The notes under the pieces were generated by a model. It saw only the letters and a list, made by a program, of their open reading frames with translations. It was not told the origin of the DNA and searched no databases. From Variovorax sp. dw_308 (GTDB taxonomy: Bacteria > Pseudomonadota > Gammaproteobacteria > Burkholderiales > Burkholderiaceae_C), in contig NZ_JAATOM010000014.1 of assembly GCF_019207085.1 (NCBI RefSeq), positions 62,001 to 126,000 of the forward strand: DNA of 64,000 nucleotides, in the 5' to 3' direction. This document shows positions 35,166 to 44,003 of the stretch, piece by piece. Numbering within the stretch: the stretch's first letter is position 1; each line of letters starts with the position of its first letter. A program made the position numbers and the translations under genes.

Positions 35166-36197
35166 ATGACACATGACATCAACCAGCAGCGCCGCAGCTT
35201 TCTCGGTGCAGCCATGGCGACGGCCGCCGTGGCGAACCTCGGCGTCGCAGGCACCAGCCATGCGCAGACGCTCGCGGGCCCGCTGAAGCGACTCGAGCCG
35301 CTGCGGCATGTCGACGCCGGCGTGCTCGACATCGCGTACTACGAGGCCGGCCCCGCGGACGGACCGGTGGCGATGCTGATGCATGGCTATCCCTACGACA
35401 TCCATTCCTACGTCGACGTGGCACCCGATCTCGCGGCGCGCGGTTGCAGGGTGATCGTGCCGTACCTGCGCGGCTACTCGCCGACGCGCTTTCTCGACGG
35501 CGCAACACCGCGATCGGGCGAGCAGGCCGCATTGGGCGCGGACCTGATCGCGTTGATGGACGCATTGAAGATCCGCACCGCCGTCGTCGCCGGCTACGAC
35601 TGGGGCGGGCGCGCCGCCTGCGTGGCAGCCGCGCTGTGGCCGGCGCGCGTGACGGGGCTGGTCTGCGTCAACAGCTACCTGATCCAGAACATCGCCCGGG
35701 CCATGGTGCCCACCTCGCCCGCGGGCGAGAAGGCGATCTGGTACCAGTACTACTTCCACAATGAACGCGGCGTGGCAGGCCTCACCGCCAACCGGCGCGA
35801 ACTGACCCGGCTGCTGTGGAAGGACTGGTCGCCGAACTGGAACTTCGACGACGCCACCTTCGAGCGCGCCGCCGTCTCCTTCGACAACCCGGACTTCGTG
35901 CCGGTCGTCATCCACAACTACCGGCACCGCTTCGGACTGGTCGACGGCGACCCGGCCTATGCCGGGCTCCAGAAGCGCCTGGCCGCGCAACCCGTGATCA
36001 GCGTACCTGCCATCACGCTGGATGGCGGTGGCGATGGCGTCATCGCGGCCACGGATGGCAAGGGCTCCGCGCACCTCTTCAGCGGGCCGCGCTCGCACCG
36101 CATCGTGCCCAGGGTCGGACACAACCTGCCGCAGGAAGCTCCCAAGGCGTTTGCCGACGCCGTCTGGGAGCTCGCGTCAGCGAAGCAACCCGCCTGA
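35166..36197 (+). CDS. Tat-exported alpha/beta hydrolase (epoxide hydrolase-like)
   Basis: A 343-residue hydrolase with a twin-arginine signal (QQRRSFLGAAMATAAVANLG) cleaved near SHAQT. Active-site motifs: HGYPYDIHS for the oxyanion hole, the aspartate nucleophile in GYDWGG, and a histidine in RVGHNLPQEAP, a set shared by epoxide hydrolases and haloalkane dehalogenases. The start at 35166 follows GAAGGA. It is a paralogue of the protein at 37886. It sits 23 bases before the catalase, so the two form an operon behind sites D and D2. Confidence 0.88.
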   Translation: MTHDINQQRRSFLGAAMATAAVANLGVAGTSHAQTLAGPLKRLEPLRHVDAGVLDIAYYEAGPADGPVAMLMHGYPYDIHSYVDVAPDLAARGCRVIVPYLRGYSPTRFLDGATPRSGEQAALGADLIALMDALKIRTAVVAGYDWGGRAACVAAALWPARVTGLVCVNSYLIQNIARAMVPTSPAGEKAIWYQYYFHNERGVAGLTANRRELTRLLWKDWSPNWNFDDATFERAAVSFDNPDFVPVVIHNYRHRFGLVDGDPAYAGLQKRLAAQPVISVPAITLDGGGDGVIAATDGKGSAHLFSGPRSHRIVPRVGHNLPQEAPKAFADAVWELASAKQPA

Positions 36198-36220
36198 TCT
36201 ACCCACACCGGAGCAATTCC

Positions 36221-37741
36221 ATGAACCCAACGAACAGACTCACCACCGAATCCGGTGCCCCCGTCGAGGACAACCAGCGCTCCCAGACCGCCGGCGCGGA
36301 TGGCCCGGTGCTGATGCAGGACCACCACCTGATCGAGAAGCTCGCGCGCTTCGATCGCGAACGCATCCCCGAGCGCGTAGTGCATGCCCGGGGCTCGGGC
36401 GCCTTCGGCAGCTTCGAGGTGACGGCCGATGTGTCGAAATGGACCCGGGCGAAGTTCCTCGGGCAGGTCGGCAAGAAGACCGAGGTGCTGATCCGCTTCT
36501 CGACGGTGGCCCTTGAACTGGGCTCGGCCGACACGGTGCGCGACCCGCGTGGCTTCGCGCTCAAGTTCTATACCGAGGAAGGCAACTACGACCTGGTCGG
36601 CAACAACACGCCGATCTTCTTCATCCGCGATGCCATCAAGTTCCCGGACTTCATCCACTCGCAGAAGCGCGATCCCTGGAGCCACGTGCAGGAGCCCGAC
36701 AACGCCTGGGACTTCTTCTCGCACTCGCCCGAGGCGACGCACCAGTTCACCTGGCTGTTCGGCGACCGTGGGATTCCTCGAAGCTACCGCCACATGGACG
36801 GCTTCGGCTCGCACACCTTCCAGTGGGTCAACGCCGGGGGCGAGGCCTTCTGGATCAAGTACCACTTCAAGACCCGGCAAGGGATCGAATGCTTCACGGC
36901 GGAAGAGGCCCAGCGCGTGGGTGGCGAGAACCCGAATCACCATCATCTCGACCTGCTGCATTCGATCGAGCGCGGCGAGTTCCCGAAGTGGACGTTGCAG
37001 GTGCAGGTGATGCCGGTGGCCGAGGCGCAGCACTACCGCTTCAACCCCTTCGACGTGACCAAGGTGTGGTCGCACAAAGACTATCCGAAGATCGACGTCG
37101 GCGTGCTGACGCTCAACCGCAACCCCGGCAACTACTTTGCCGAGATCGAGCAGGCCGCGTTCAACCCGGCCAACTTCGTGCCGGGCATCGGACCCTCGCC
37201 GGACAAGATGCTGCAAGGGCGCCTGTTCAGCTACGGCGACACGCAGCGCTATCGCCTCGGCGTCAACCACACCCAACTGCCGGTGAATTGCCCGCACGCC
37301 ACGCGGGCCTCCAACTACGGCCGCGATGGCGCCATGCGCCACGACAACGGCGGACGCGGCCCGAACTATGAGCCGAACAGCTTCGGCGACGCACCGAAGC
37401 AGAACAACCAGCCCCTGTATGCCCCGCTCGAGATCCACGGCTGGACCGGCAGCCATGCGTGGACGAAGCATCCCGACGACAACGACTTCGTGCAGGCCGG
37501 CGATCTCTACCGCCTGATGGACGAGCCGGCGAAGCGGCGTCTCGTCCGCAGCATCGCCAGTGGGCTCGGCGCGGTGACGCGGCAGGAGATCATCGACCGG
37601 GCCATCGGCCACTTCCGCCAGGCCGACGCCGACTTCGGCGCGCGGGTCGAGACGGCCGTGAAGGCGGTCCAGGCCAGGCTGAGGGGCGAAGAAGTCTCGG
37701 TGCAGGTCGGCGCGTCAACGCACGCCGATGCACTGGGCTGA
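36221..37741 (+). CDS. kat: Monofunctional heme catalase
   Basis: A 506-residue catalase that splits hydrogen peroxide into water and oxygen. The distal histidine is H55 (ERVVHARGSGAFG), the distal asparagine lies in LVGNNTPIFFIRD, and the proximal heme tyrosine in RLFSYGDTQRYRLG. Length and lack of a C-terminal flavodoxin-like domain put it in the small-subunit group. No signal peptide is visible, so it is probably cytoplasmic, although its operon mate is exported. The start at 36221 has GGAG ten bases upstream. Confidence 0.95.
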   Translation: MNPTNRLTTESGAPVEDNQRSQTAGADGPVLMQDHHLIEKLARFDRERIPERVVHARGSGAFGSFEVTADVSKWTRAKFLGQVGKKTEVLIRFSTVALELGSADTVRDPRGFALKFYTEEGNYDLVGNNTPIFFIRDAIKFPDFIHSQKRDPWSHVQEPDNAWDFFSHSPEATHQFTWLFGDRGIPRSYRHMDGFGSHTFQWVNAGGEAFWIKYHFKTRQGIECFTAEEAQRVGGENPNHHHLDLLHSIERGEFPKWTLQVQVMPVAEAQHYRFNPFDVTKVWSHKDYPKIDVGVLTLNRNPGNYFAEIEQAAFNPANFVPGIGPSPDKMLQGRLFSYGDTQRYRLGVNHTQLPVNCPHATRASNYGRDGAMRHDNGGRGPNYEPNSFGDAPKQNNQPLYAPLEIHGWTGSHAWTKHPDDNDFVQAGDLYRLMDEPAKRRLVRSIASGLGAVTRQEIIDRAIGHFRQADADFGARVETAVKAVQARLRGEEVSVQVGASTHADALG

Positions 37742-37760
37742 GGCATCCCGGGGGCGTTTT

Positions 37761-37775
37761 GTATTCCCGTGTATC
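37761..37775 (+). promoter_or_regulatory. GTAT direct-repeat box (site E)
   Basis: GTATTCCCGTGTATC, preceded by GCGTTTT, has two GTAT half-sites exactly 10 bp apart. It lies 20 bases after the catalase stop and 110 bases before the second Tat hydrolase. Confidence 0.65.
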
Positions 37776-37787
37776 TGCGGCAGCCAA

Positions 37788-37802
37788 GGTACACGCCCAT
37801 AC
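37788..37802 (-). promoter_or_regulatory. GTAT direct-repeat box (site E2), inverted to E
   Basis: On the minus strand this reads GTATGGGCGTGTACC, again preceded by the GCGTTTT context (here AAAACGC on the plus strand at 37804-37810). Sites E and E2 therefore form an imperfect inverted pair about 12 bases apart. Confidence 0.5.
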
Positions 37803-37885
37803 CAAAACGCCCCTTCGCCGACACATGCCGAATACATGCGAAGCATCCAATGAGCCACATCGCTCGACACGCACCAAGGAACGCC

Positions 37886-38935
37886 ATGTCCAACCCAATC
37901 AACCACCAGCGCCGCTTCTTCCTGGGCAGCGCAGTCGCCGGCATCGCCACGGCAGAGCTGGGCTTCATCGGCTCGGCCCATGCCCAGACGCTATCTCCTG
38001 CAACGCCCGCCGCTGCACCCGCCGGCGCGCCGCAGAAGCTCGGGCCGATCAGGCAGATCAAGGCCGGTGAACTGGATGTCGGCTACTACGAAGCCGGCCC
38101 CGCGAACGGCATCCCGGTGCTGCTGATGCACGGCTACCCCTACGACATCCACAGCTACGCGGACGTCGCCCCGCTGCTTGCAGCGCGCGGCTGCCGCGTG
38201 ATCGTGCCGCACCTGCGCGGCCATGGCAGCACGCGCTTTCTTGACAGCGCCAACCCGCGCTCCGCGCAGCAATCCGCCGTGGCCCTGGACCAGATCGCAT
38301 TGCTGGACGCCCTCAAGATCGACCGCGCCGTGATGGTGGGCTACGACTGGGGTGCGCGCACGGCCTGCATCATCGCGGCGCTGTGGCCCGAGCGCTGCCT
38401 GGGGCTGCTGTCGGTCGGCGGCTACATCATGACCAACCTGCCGGCCAACAGGATGCCGCTGCCGGCCAAGGCCGAGCACGAGTGGTGGTACCAGTTCTAC
38501 TTCGCCACAGAGCGCGGCCGCGCCGGGCTCGAGGCCAACCGCAAGGACATCGCGCGCATTCTCTGGACGACGAATTCGCCGAAGTGGAACTTCGACGAGG
38601 CGACCTTCCAGCGCAGCGCGGCGTCCTTCGACAACCCCGACTACGTGGCGATCGTGATCCACAACTACCGCTGGCGCCTCGGCCTGGCGGACGGCTTCCC
38701 GAAGTATGCGGAATGGGAGAAGCAACTGGCCACGCTGCCCGTGATCTCCGTGCCCACGATCACGATGGATGGCGACTCCAACGGCATCGTGCCACCCTCC
38801 GACGGCAAGGCACAGGCGGCGAAGTTCAGCGGCCCGCGCACGCACCAGGTCGTCCAGGCGGGCCACAACGTCCCGCAGGAAACGCCGCAAGTCTTTGCCG
38901 ATGCGGTGTGGTCGCTGGCATCGGCGCGCCACTGA
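37886..38935 (+). CDS. Tat-exported alpha/beta hydrolase, second copy
   Basis: A 349-residue paralogue of the hydrolase at 35166 along its whole length. The twin-arginine signal is HQRRFFLGSAVAGIA, with cleavage near AHAQT. HGYPYDIHS, the aspartate in GYDWGA and a histidine in QAGHNVPQETP are kept. The start at 37886 follows AAGGA. It is followed 11 bases later by the DipZ-like gene, so operon expression from sites E/E2 is likely. Substrate unknown. Confidence 0.88.
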   Translation: MSNPINHQRRFFLGSAVAGIATAELGFIGSAHAQTLSPATPAAAPAGAPQKLGPIRQIKAGELDVGYYEAGPANGIPVLLMHGYPYDIHSYADVAPLLAARGCRVIVPHLRGHGSTRFLDSANPRSAQQSAVALDQIALLDALKIDRAVMVGYDWGARTACIIAALWPERCLGLLSVGGYIMTNLPANRMPLPAKAEHEWWYQFYFATERGRAGLEANRKDIARILWTTNSPKWNFDEATFQRSAASFDNPDYVAIVIHNYRWRLGLADGFPKYAEWEKQLATLPVISVPTITMDGDSNGIVPPSDGKAQAAKFSGPRTHQVVQAGHNVPQETPQVFADAVWSLASARH

Positions 38936-38946
38936 GCGGGCACGCC

Positions 38947-40740
38947 ATGTTCATCCTGGTTGCTGCCTACCTGGGCGGGGTGCTCACCATCCTCAGCCCC
39001 TGCGTCCTGCCTGTGCTGCCTTTCGTGTTCGCGCGCGCCGACCGTCCCTTCCGCTCGCATGGCCTGCCCTTGCTGCTGGGCATGGCGGTGGCGTTCGCAG
39101 GCATCGCGACGCTGGCCGCCGTCGGCGGCGGATGGGTGGTGGAGCTGAACCAGTACGGGCGCTACGCCGCCATCGGCCTGCTGGCGGTGTTCGGTGTCAC
39201 GCTGCTTTCTCCCTCGCTGGCGGACCGCTGGAGCCAGCCCTTGGTGGCCTTCGGCTACCGGCTTTCCGAGCCGCGCGCCGATGCGGCGTCGGCGCGCCCG
39301 TCCTTGCTGTCGCCGCTGCTGCTGGGCGTCGGCACCGGCATGCTGTGGGCGCCCTGCGCCGGTCCGATCCTCGGCTTGATCCTGACCAGCGCGGCACTCA
39401 ATGGCGCCAGCGTCGGCACCTCGTTGCTGCTGCTCGTCTACGCGGCAGGCGCCTGTACCTCGCTGGCGGCCGCGCTGCTGTTCGGCGGACGGGTTTTCTC
39501 GCTGATGAAGGGAACGCTGGCGACGGGCGCCATGGTCCGGCGTGGCGCCGGCGCCGCCGTCCTCGTCGGCGTGGGGGCCATCGCGCTCGGCTTCGACACC
39601 GACGTGCTGAGCCGGATCTCCTTTGGCTCCACGACGCGCTTCGAGAAATCATTGGTGGAAAGGATCGAAATGCGCCGGCCTCCAGCGCCCTCCCCCAGCT
39701 CTGTCGCTCGCCCAGACAGGGCGGGGTTCGTCCTCACCGCGGCAACCACCGACCGCATGCCCCAGCGCACGCTGCCGCCGGAAGGCGCCTTTCCATCGCT
39801 CGCCGGCGCGACCGAATGGCTCAATTCGGCACCGCTGACAGCCGAAGCGTTGCGCGGCAAGGTGGTGCTGGTCGATTTCTGGACCTACTCGTGTATCAAC
39901 TGCCTGCGCACCGTCCCGTACCTTCGCGCCTGGGCCGAGAAGTACAAGAACGCGGGCCTCGTGATCGTCGGCGTGCACACGCCCGAGTTCGCCTTCGAGA
40001 AACGCAGGTCGAACGTGGTCAACGCCACGAAGGACCTGGGCATCGGCTTTCCCGTGGCCATCGACAACGACTTCGCGGTGTGGCGCGCGTTCAGGAACCG
40101 GGCATGGCCTGCGTTCTACTTCATCGACGCGAAGGGGCAGATCCGCCATCACCAGTTCGGCGAGAACCAGTACGAGGAGGCGGAAGAAGTCATCCAGCAA
40201 TTGCTGGCCGAGGCCGGCCAGGCGAGCGTGCCGTCGAAGCTGGTCGCGCCGCAGGGCGTGGGCACGCAGGCCGCGGCCGATGCTGCGCCGCCGCTGTCGC
40301 AAGAGAGCTACCTCGGTCACGAGCGCGCGCACAACTTCGCCTCGCCGGGCGGGATCGTGCGGGACCGCGCCAACGCCTACCAGCTCGCCACGTCGCTGCG
40401 CACCGACCAGTGGTCGCTCGGCGGGGACTGGACGGTGGAAGGCGAGCGCGCAGTCGTCGGCAGCGCGAACGGCCGCATCGCCTATCGCTTTCAGGCTCGC
40501 GACCTGCACTTGGTGCTGGGACCGTCGGCGGACGGCAAGCCTGTGCGCTTCAGGGTGCGCATCGACGGCAAGGCGCCGCTTGCCGACCACGGCTACGACA
40601 CCGACGCCGAGGGCAACGGCACGATCGACGCGCAGCGTCTCTACCAGCTGGTGCGCCAGGTGGCGAGCAGGAAGAGCAGGCTGTTCGAGATCGAGTTCCT
40701 GGACCCCGGCGCGCAGGCCTACGCTTTCACGTTCGGGTAA
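38947..40740 (+). CDS. dipZ: DipZ-like thiol:disulfide interchange protein
   Basis: A 597-residue fusion protein. The N-terminal ~230 residues are a CcdA/DsbD-like membrane domain with paired cysteines in LSPCVLPVLPFV (C19) and LWAPCAGPILGL. After a proline/serine linker comes a periplasmic thioredoxin domain with CINC (C316, C319), then a C-terminal beta-rich domain of about 130 residues (from about 455) typical of DipZ. It would move electrons from the cytoplasm to periplasmic thiols. It follows the second Tat hydrolase by 11 bases. Confidence 0.9.
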   Translation: MFILVAAYLGGVLTILSPCVLPVLPFVFARADRPFRSHGLPLLLGMAVAFAGIATLAAVGGGWVVELNQYGRYAAIGLLAVFGVTLLSPSLADRWSQPLVAFGYRLSEPRADAASARPSLLSPLLLGVGTGMLWAPCAGPILGLILTSAALNGASVGTSLLLLVYAAGACTSLAAALLFGGRVFSLMKGTLATGAMVRRGAGAAVLVGVGAIALGFDTDVLSRISFGSTTRFEKSLVERIEMRRPPAPSPSSVARPDRAGFVLTAATTDRMPQRTLPPEGAFPSLAGATEWLNSAPLTAEALRGKVVLVDFWTYSCINCLRTVPYLRAWAEKYKNAGLVIVGVHTPEFAFEKRRSNVVNATKDLGIGFPVAIDNDFAVWRAFRNRAWPAFYFIDAKGQIRHHQFGENQYEEAEEVIQQLLAEAGQASVPSKLVAPQGVGTQAAADAAPPLSQESYLGHERAHNFASPGGIVRDRANAYQLATSLRTDQWSLGGDWTVEGERAVVGSANGRIAYRFQARDLHLVLGPSADGKPVRFRVRIDGKAPLADHGYDTDAEGNGTIDAQRLYQLVRQVASRKSRLFEIEFLDPGAQAYAFTFG

Positions 40741-40786
40741 CAGGCAGTTGAGGGAGCGCAGCGGCTCGATCGAGGCACTTCGCGTC

Positions 40787-41600
40787 TCAAGGGACGGACA
40801 CGGGATTGACGTGCGAGAAGGTCGATCCTGGACCATCGTTTGGTTCAGCCCAGAGGCGCCCGCGATGGCTGTCGATGATGGACCGGCTGACCGAAAGGCC
40901 CATTCCCATGCCGCCTGGCTTCGTGCCGCCCAGGCGGACCACGCGATCGAACGCCGCGAGCAGGACATTGATCTCGGCCTCGCGACGATACAGCTTCTCG
41001 GGAACGATGAGGGAGTCCGAAACGTCGCGGTGGCCCGGAGTGAAGTTGTCGACATCACGATGCGCCTCACAAGCGGCCAGGCAGCTTCGCAGATCCGCCT
41101 CGACACCCCTGGCGGTCTGATAGCGATCCTCCAGGTCCTTGGCAAGCAACTTCAGGATGATCATGTCGACCGCATCGGGAAGACTCGCCATCCTGGAACT
41201 CGGCGCCGGCGGCTGACGGGCGACGTGGCAATGGGTCCATCGGATTGGACGCGTCCATCGAGCGATTCATCCACCCGGTTTGCTCCGGCGCCATGTACGC
41301 AAAGGTGTCGGCGATGACTTCGGGCGGCTCGGGCGCCTGCCGTGCGCGACGCAAGCGCGATGCGATAGCGAACCCCATCGGGCGTACATCGCCGGCAAGC
41401 ACGTTGGCGGGTTTGACATCCTTGTGGACCAGCCCCGCCCGTGAGCCAGGCCGATCGATCTTGCCAGCCCGCAGGCAAGCTCCAGTTCGCGCTTCTGCCC
41501 GAGTGGTCGGTCTCTCGCCCGCTCAAGGATGACGTCCAGTGGCTCGCCGCCAAAGTCTTCAAGCCACAGCATATCAACACGGCGCAGACCGATGGCTGGG
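40787..41600 (-). pseudogene. Decayed Ser/Thr kinase-ATPase-histidine kinase hybrid
   Basis: Pieces of one large signalling protein lie in order but in different frames on the minus strand. They are a kinase N-lobe (MLWLEDFGGEPLDVILERA), the catalytic loop HKDVKPANVL, the activation segment DTFAYMAPEQTGWMNRS, the kinase end plus linker (LPDAVDMIILKLLAKDLEDR, YRREAEINVLLAAFDRV), and then, with no break, a histidine-kinase G-box (GGMGMGLSVSRSIID). Intact relatives are over 1500 residues long, so most of the ATPase and sensor parts have been deleted. Frameshifts lie near 41430 and 41230. It is not functional. Confidence 0.75.
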
Positions 41601-41742
41601 CGCCAATAGTGGGACCGGCCGCAGAGGACAGCGCAACGGCCAGCGCGTTCCAGCCGATGGCGGCGCCGAGTTGTTGCCGCGGAACGACGGAGCGCAACAG
41701 CGCAACGCCAAGCGCCATGACCGCAGCTGAAGGTCTGATCAT
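41600..41742 (-). pseudogene. Fragment of an MFS transporter
   Basis: About 45 codons on the minus strand (MALGVALLRSVVPRQQLGAA, then IGWNALAVALSSAAGPTIGA) match the helix 4-5 region of DHA2-type MFS transporters. The rest of the gene is missing and the fragment runs straight into the decayed kinase, so two unrelated remnants are joined. Confidence 0.6.
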
Positions 41743-42284
41743 GGTGTGCCGAAAGTCCAGACGCCGTCCTTCTCGACGTACCGTTTCACCCGGTGCTCGT
41801 CCTTGTCTTCCTTCTTGAGGTCGCGCTCGGTGAAGCGGAACAGAAGCGCCGGCCCCTTCATGCACCGCGTGTCATGAATATCTCCGGGCAGATAGACCTG
41901 GACCTGCCCGGGTCGCATCACGGTGGAGTCCCGCTTCACCAGTCCAACACTGCCGTCGGTGTTCTCGACCCGCGCATAGGTCCTCATCTCGATTTCGCCT
42001 TGCTGGATGGCGTAGATGACCCAGGCTCGGCCATGGTCATGAGGTGGCCTGTGGAGGCCGGCGTACTCCGAATGCGCCAGGAGTACGAACCCGTGTGCCG
42101 GATCGCGATAGACCTCCTTGTTCGCCGGCGCTTCGCGGTGCAATGCAGCCAACCAATCTTCCGTCGCGGGTGCCCGGAGAAGGTCCGCGAGGTGGCGTTG
42201 GCAACCGGCGACCACCGTGTCGCCCAGCGGTCCCCAGACCGACCTGATTCCCTGCATCGATGCGTCGAGCGTATTGCTGGCCAT
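41739..42284 (-). CDS. Cupin-fold protein (cysteine dioxygenase-like)
   Basis: A 181-residue cytoplasmic protein with a cupin barrel. Metal-ligand-like residues are in HRPPHDHGRAWVIYAI and further on in YLPGDIHDTRCM, as in the cysteine-dioxygenase/PDO-type cupins. The start at 42284 has GGAAG seven bases upstream. It sits between remnants of other genes, so its neighbours say nothing about its job. It could be a small-molecule dioxygenase or a non-enzymatic cupin. Confidence 0.75.
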   Translation of the reverse strand: MASNTLDASMQGIRSVWGPLGDTVVAGCQRHLADLLRAPATEDWLAALHREAPANKEVYRDPAHGFVLLAHSEYAGLHRPPHDHGRAWVIYAIQQGEIEMRTYARVENTDGSVGLVKRDSTVMRPGQVQVYLPGDIHDTRCMKGPALLFRFTERDLKKEDKDEHRVKRYVEKDGVWTFGTP

Positions 42285-42841
42285 GATTTCTTCCTTTGAG
42301 TTGCGCTTGGACGACCTCCGTTCAAGCAGTGCCCCAACGATAGGATTTCGCCCCGAATTGCGGAAGGCGCAGCAGTTGCAACATATTCGTGCGTCAAACG
42401 CCATGTCAGCCCGAACGTGCTAATTTCCGATTCCGACTTGATCGCCAGCGTTCCCTCTAGCGCCACACCAAAGGCTTGCGTGCCGGGCTGCACAGCTTCC
42501 AGTTGCCGATGCCGGCGCCGGAGATCACCGTCTCGTTGCTCTGGCATCCGAGGATGGATGGGGACCTTGCGCACCGCTGGCTGCGCCGTTGCGTTCGGGA
42601 TGTCTGCTCGGACCGCCCTGCCTCCGCTGTGAGTTGAGGGGTGCTGAGGCAGCCGCGGTGTCATAGCGCACGGTGGCTGCCAGCGAAAGCGATCGGCGGA
42701 TGCGCATCGCGCTTCTCACATGCACTTGACGCCGGTTTCCTGGCGCTCCGTCTCATGGCGGTGGCAGGGAGGATGTCGCGCCACGACGATGGCGATTCCG
42801 ACAACCGCACCCCCGTGCAACTTCCTTCGAGGATCCCGCTC
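42285..42841. other. Spacer between cupin and hydrolase genes
   Basis: Apart from the LysR remnant, this 557-base stretch shows no gene. The last 200 bases carry short open frames without ribosome-binding sites and probably include the promoter of the secreted hydrolase at 42842. Confidence 0.5.
42397..42637 (+). pseudogene. C-terminal remnant of a LysR-type regulator
   Basis: The plus strand holds RHVSPNVLISDSDLIASVPS and then, in another frame, LPMPAPEITVSLLWHPRMDG followed by DLAHRWLRRCVRDVC and a stop at 42637. This order matches the end of the LysR substrate-binding domain. A frameshift or small deletion lies near 42460-42475, and nothing of the helix-turn-helix remains upstream. Confidence 0.65.
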
Positions 42842-43879
42842 ATGCGCATCAGACAACGTGCCTTGCCCCTGGCCCTTGGTCTGTTCCTATCGGTCAACGT
42901 CCTGGCAGGCCAGGCCGGGTTCCGGACCGTCAGCGTTCCCGGTCTGCCCGCGGACCCCGAACCTGTCCCTGTCGCCTTGTTCTACCCCACGCAGTCGCCC
43001 GAGCGAACCATCGCGATGGGGCCGTTCACGGTCCATGCCGCCATGGGCGGTGTGCCTGAAGCGCAAGTGAAGGGCTTGATCGTCCTGAGCCACGGGCACG
43101 GGGGGTCCGAGCTGGGACACGCCAGCCTGGCTGAAGCGCTGGCGCGCGACGGCTTTTTGGTTGCCGCGCTGCGCCATCCCGGCGACAACTGGCAAGACCA
43201 ATCGCTGCTCGCGAATGGCCCGGCTCGCTACTTCAGTGCGCGCCCGCAACAGGCTTCGCGTGTGATCGATGCGCTGCTGCAGGACCCCGCCTGGAAGGAC
43301 CGCATCGCGCGCGACGCCAAGGGACCACGCGTCGGCGCGGTCGGGCATTCGGCGGGTGGCTACACGGTATTGGCGCTGGCCGGGGGCCGGCCCGAACTGC
43401 AACGGCTCGCCACGCATTGCTCGGACAACCGTGCTGCCGATCCGATCCTCTGCAGCGTAGCGCCCACGGGGGAGCCAGCAGTGACCCCGAGTGGGCAACT
43501 GGATCAAGCGGTCCCGGCGCTGGCGGACAGCCGCGTTCGCGCTGTCGTCGCACTGGCGCCGCTGGGCGCCGTCTTTTCGGCGCGATCGCTCGCCTCGATC
43601 CAGATTCCGACCTTGGTCTACGAAGCCGAACTGGACCGCTATCTCGTCCCACGCTTTCATGCGGAGTGGATCGCGCAGAACGTGTCCGGGGTCGAACTGC
43701 ACCGCGTCTCCAATGCATGGCATTGGGCATTCATGGACATCCCCGCCATGCCCATCTCGACGCCCGATGGCGACATCGGCGCCGATCCACCGGGCTTTGA
43801 TCGGCCAGCGTTCCTGAAACAGTTGGGCAAGGAGCTCCCGGCTTACTTCGACAAGATCTTTGAACTCAGCCCGGGATGA
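42842..43879 (+). CDS. Exported alpha/beta hydrolase (PAF-acetylhydrolase-like)
   Basis: A 345-residue hydrolase with a signal peptide (MRIRQRALPLALGLFLSVNVLA). The fold resembles dienelactone hydrolase and PAF-acetylhydrolase-like proteins: oxyanion motif SHGHGGSELGHASLAEALA, nucleophile serine in VGHSAGGYTVLALAGG, aspartate in YEAELDRYLVP and a histidine near SNAWHWAF. It probably acts on esters in the periplasm or outside. It stands alone between gene remnants and the convergent CoA-transferase gene. Confidence 0.82.
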   Translation: MRIRQRALPLALGLFLSVNVLAGQAGFRTVSVPGLPADPEPVPVALFYPTQSPERTIAMGPFTVHAAMGGVPEAQVKGLIVLSHGHGGSELGHASLAEALARDGFLVAALRHPGDNWQDQSLLANGPARYFSARPQQASRVIDALLQDPAWKDRIARDAKGPRVGAVGHSAGGYTVLALAGGRPELQRLATHCSDNRAADPILCSVAPTGEPAVTPSGQLDQAVPALADSRVRAVVALAPLGAVFSARSLASIQIPTLVYEAELDRYLVPRFHAEWIAQNVSGVELHRVSNAWHWAFMDIPAMPISTPDGDIGADPPGFDRPAFLKQLGKELPAYFDKIFELSPG

Positions 43880-44003
43880 CCGGAGCGCGCGCCTTGACGC
43901 CGAGGGGGCAAGCCATATGCGTGGCAAAGCACGAGCATCCCGCCCTCCGTATCCTGGCCGACGCGCCCGGCGCGCCGGCCCTCGCGAATACTCGCCAGGC
44001 TCT

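Noticed and set aside
41984..42664. Minus-strand ORF of 226 codons over the cupin gene and spacer
   Set aside because: It is out of frame with the cupin gene and overlaps the plus-strand LysR remnant, which explains the sequence better.
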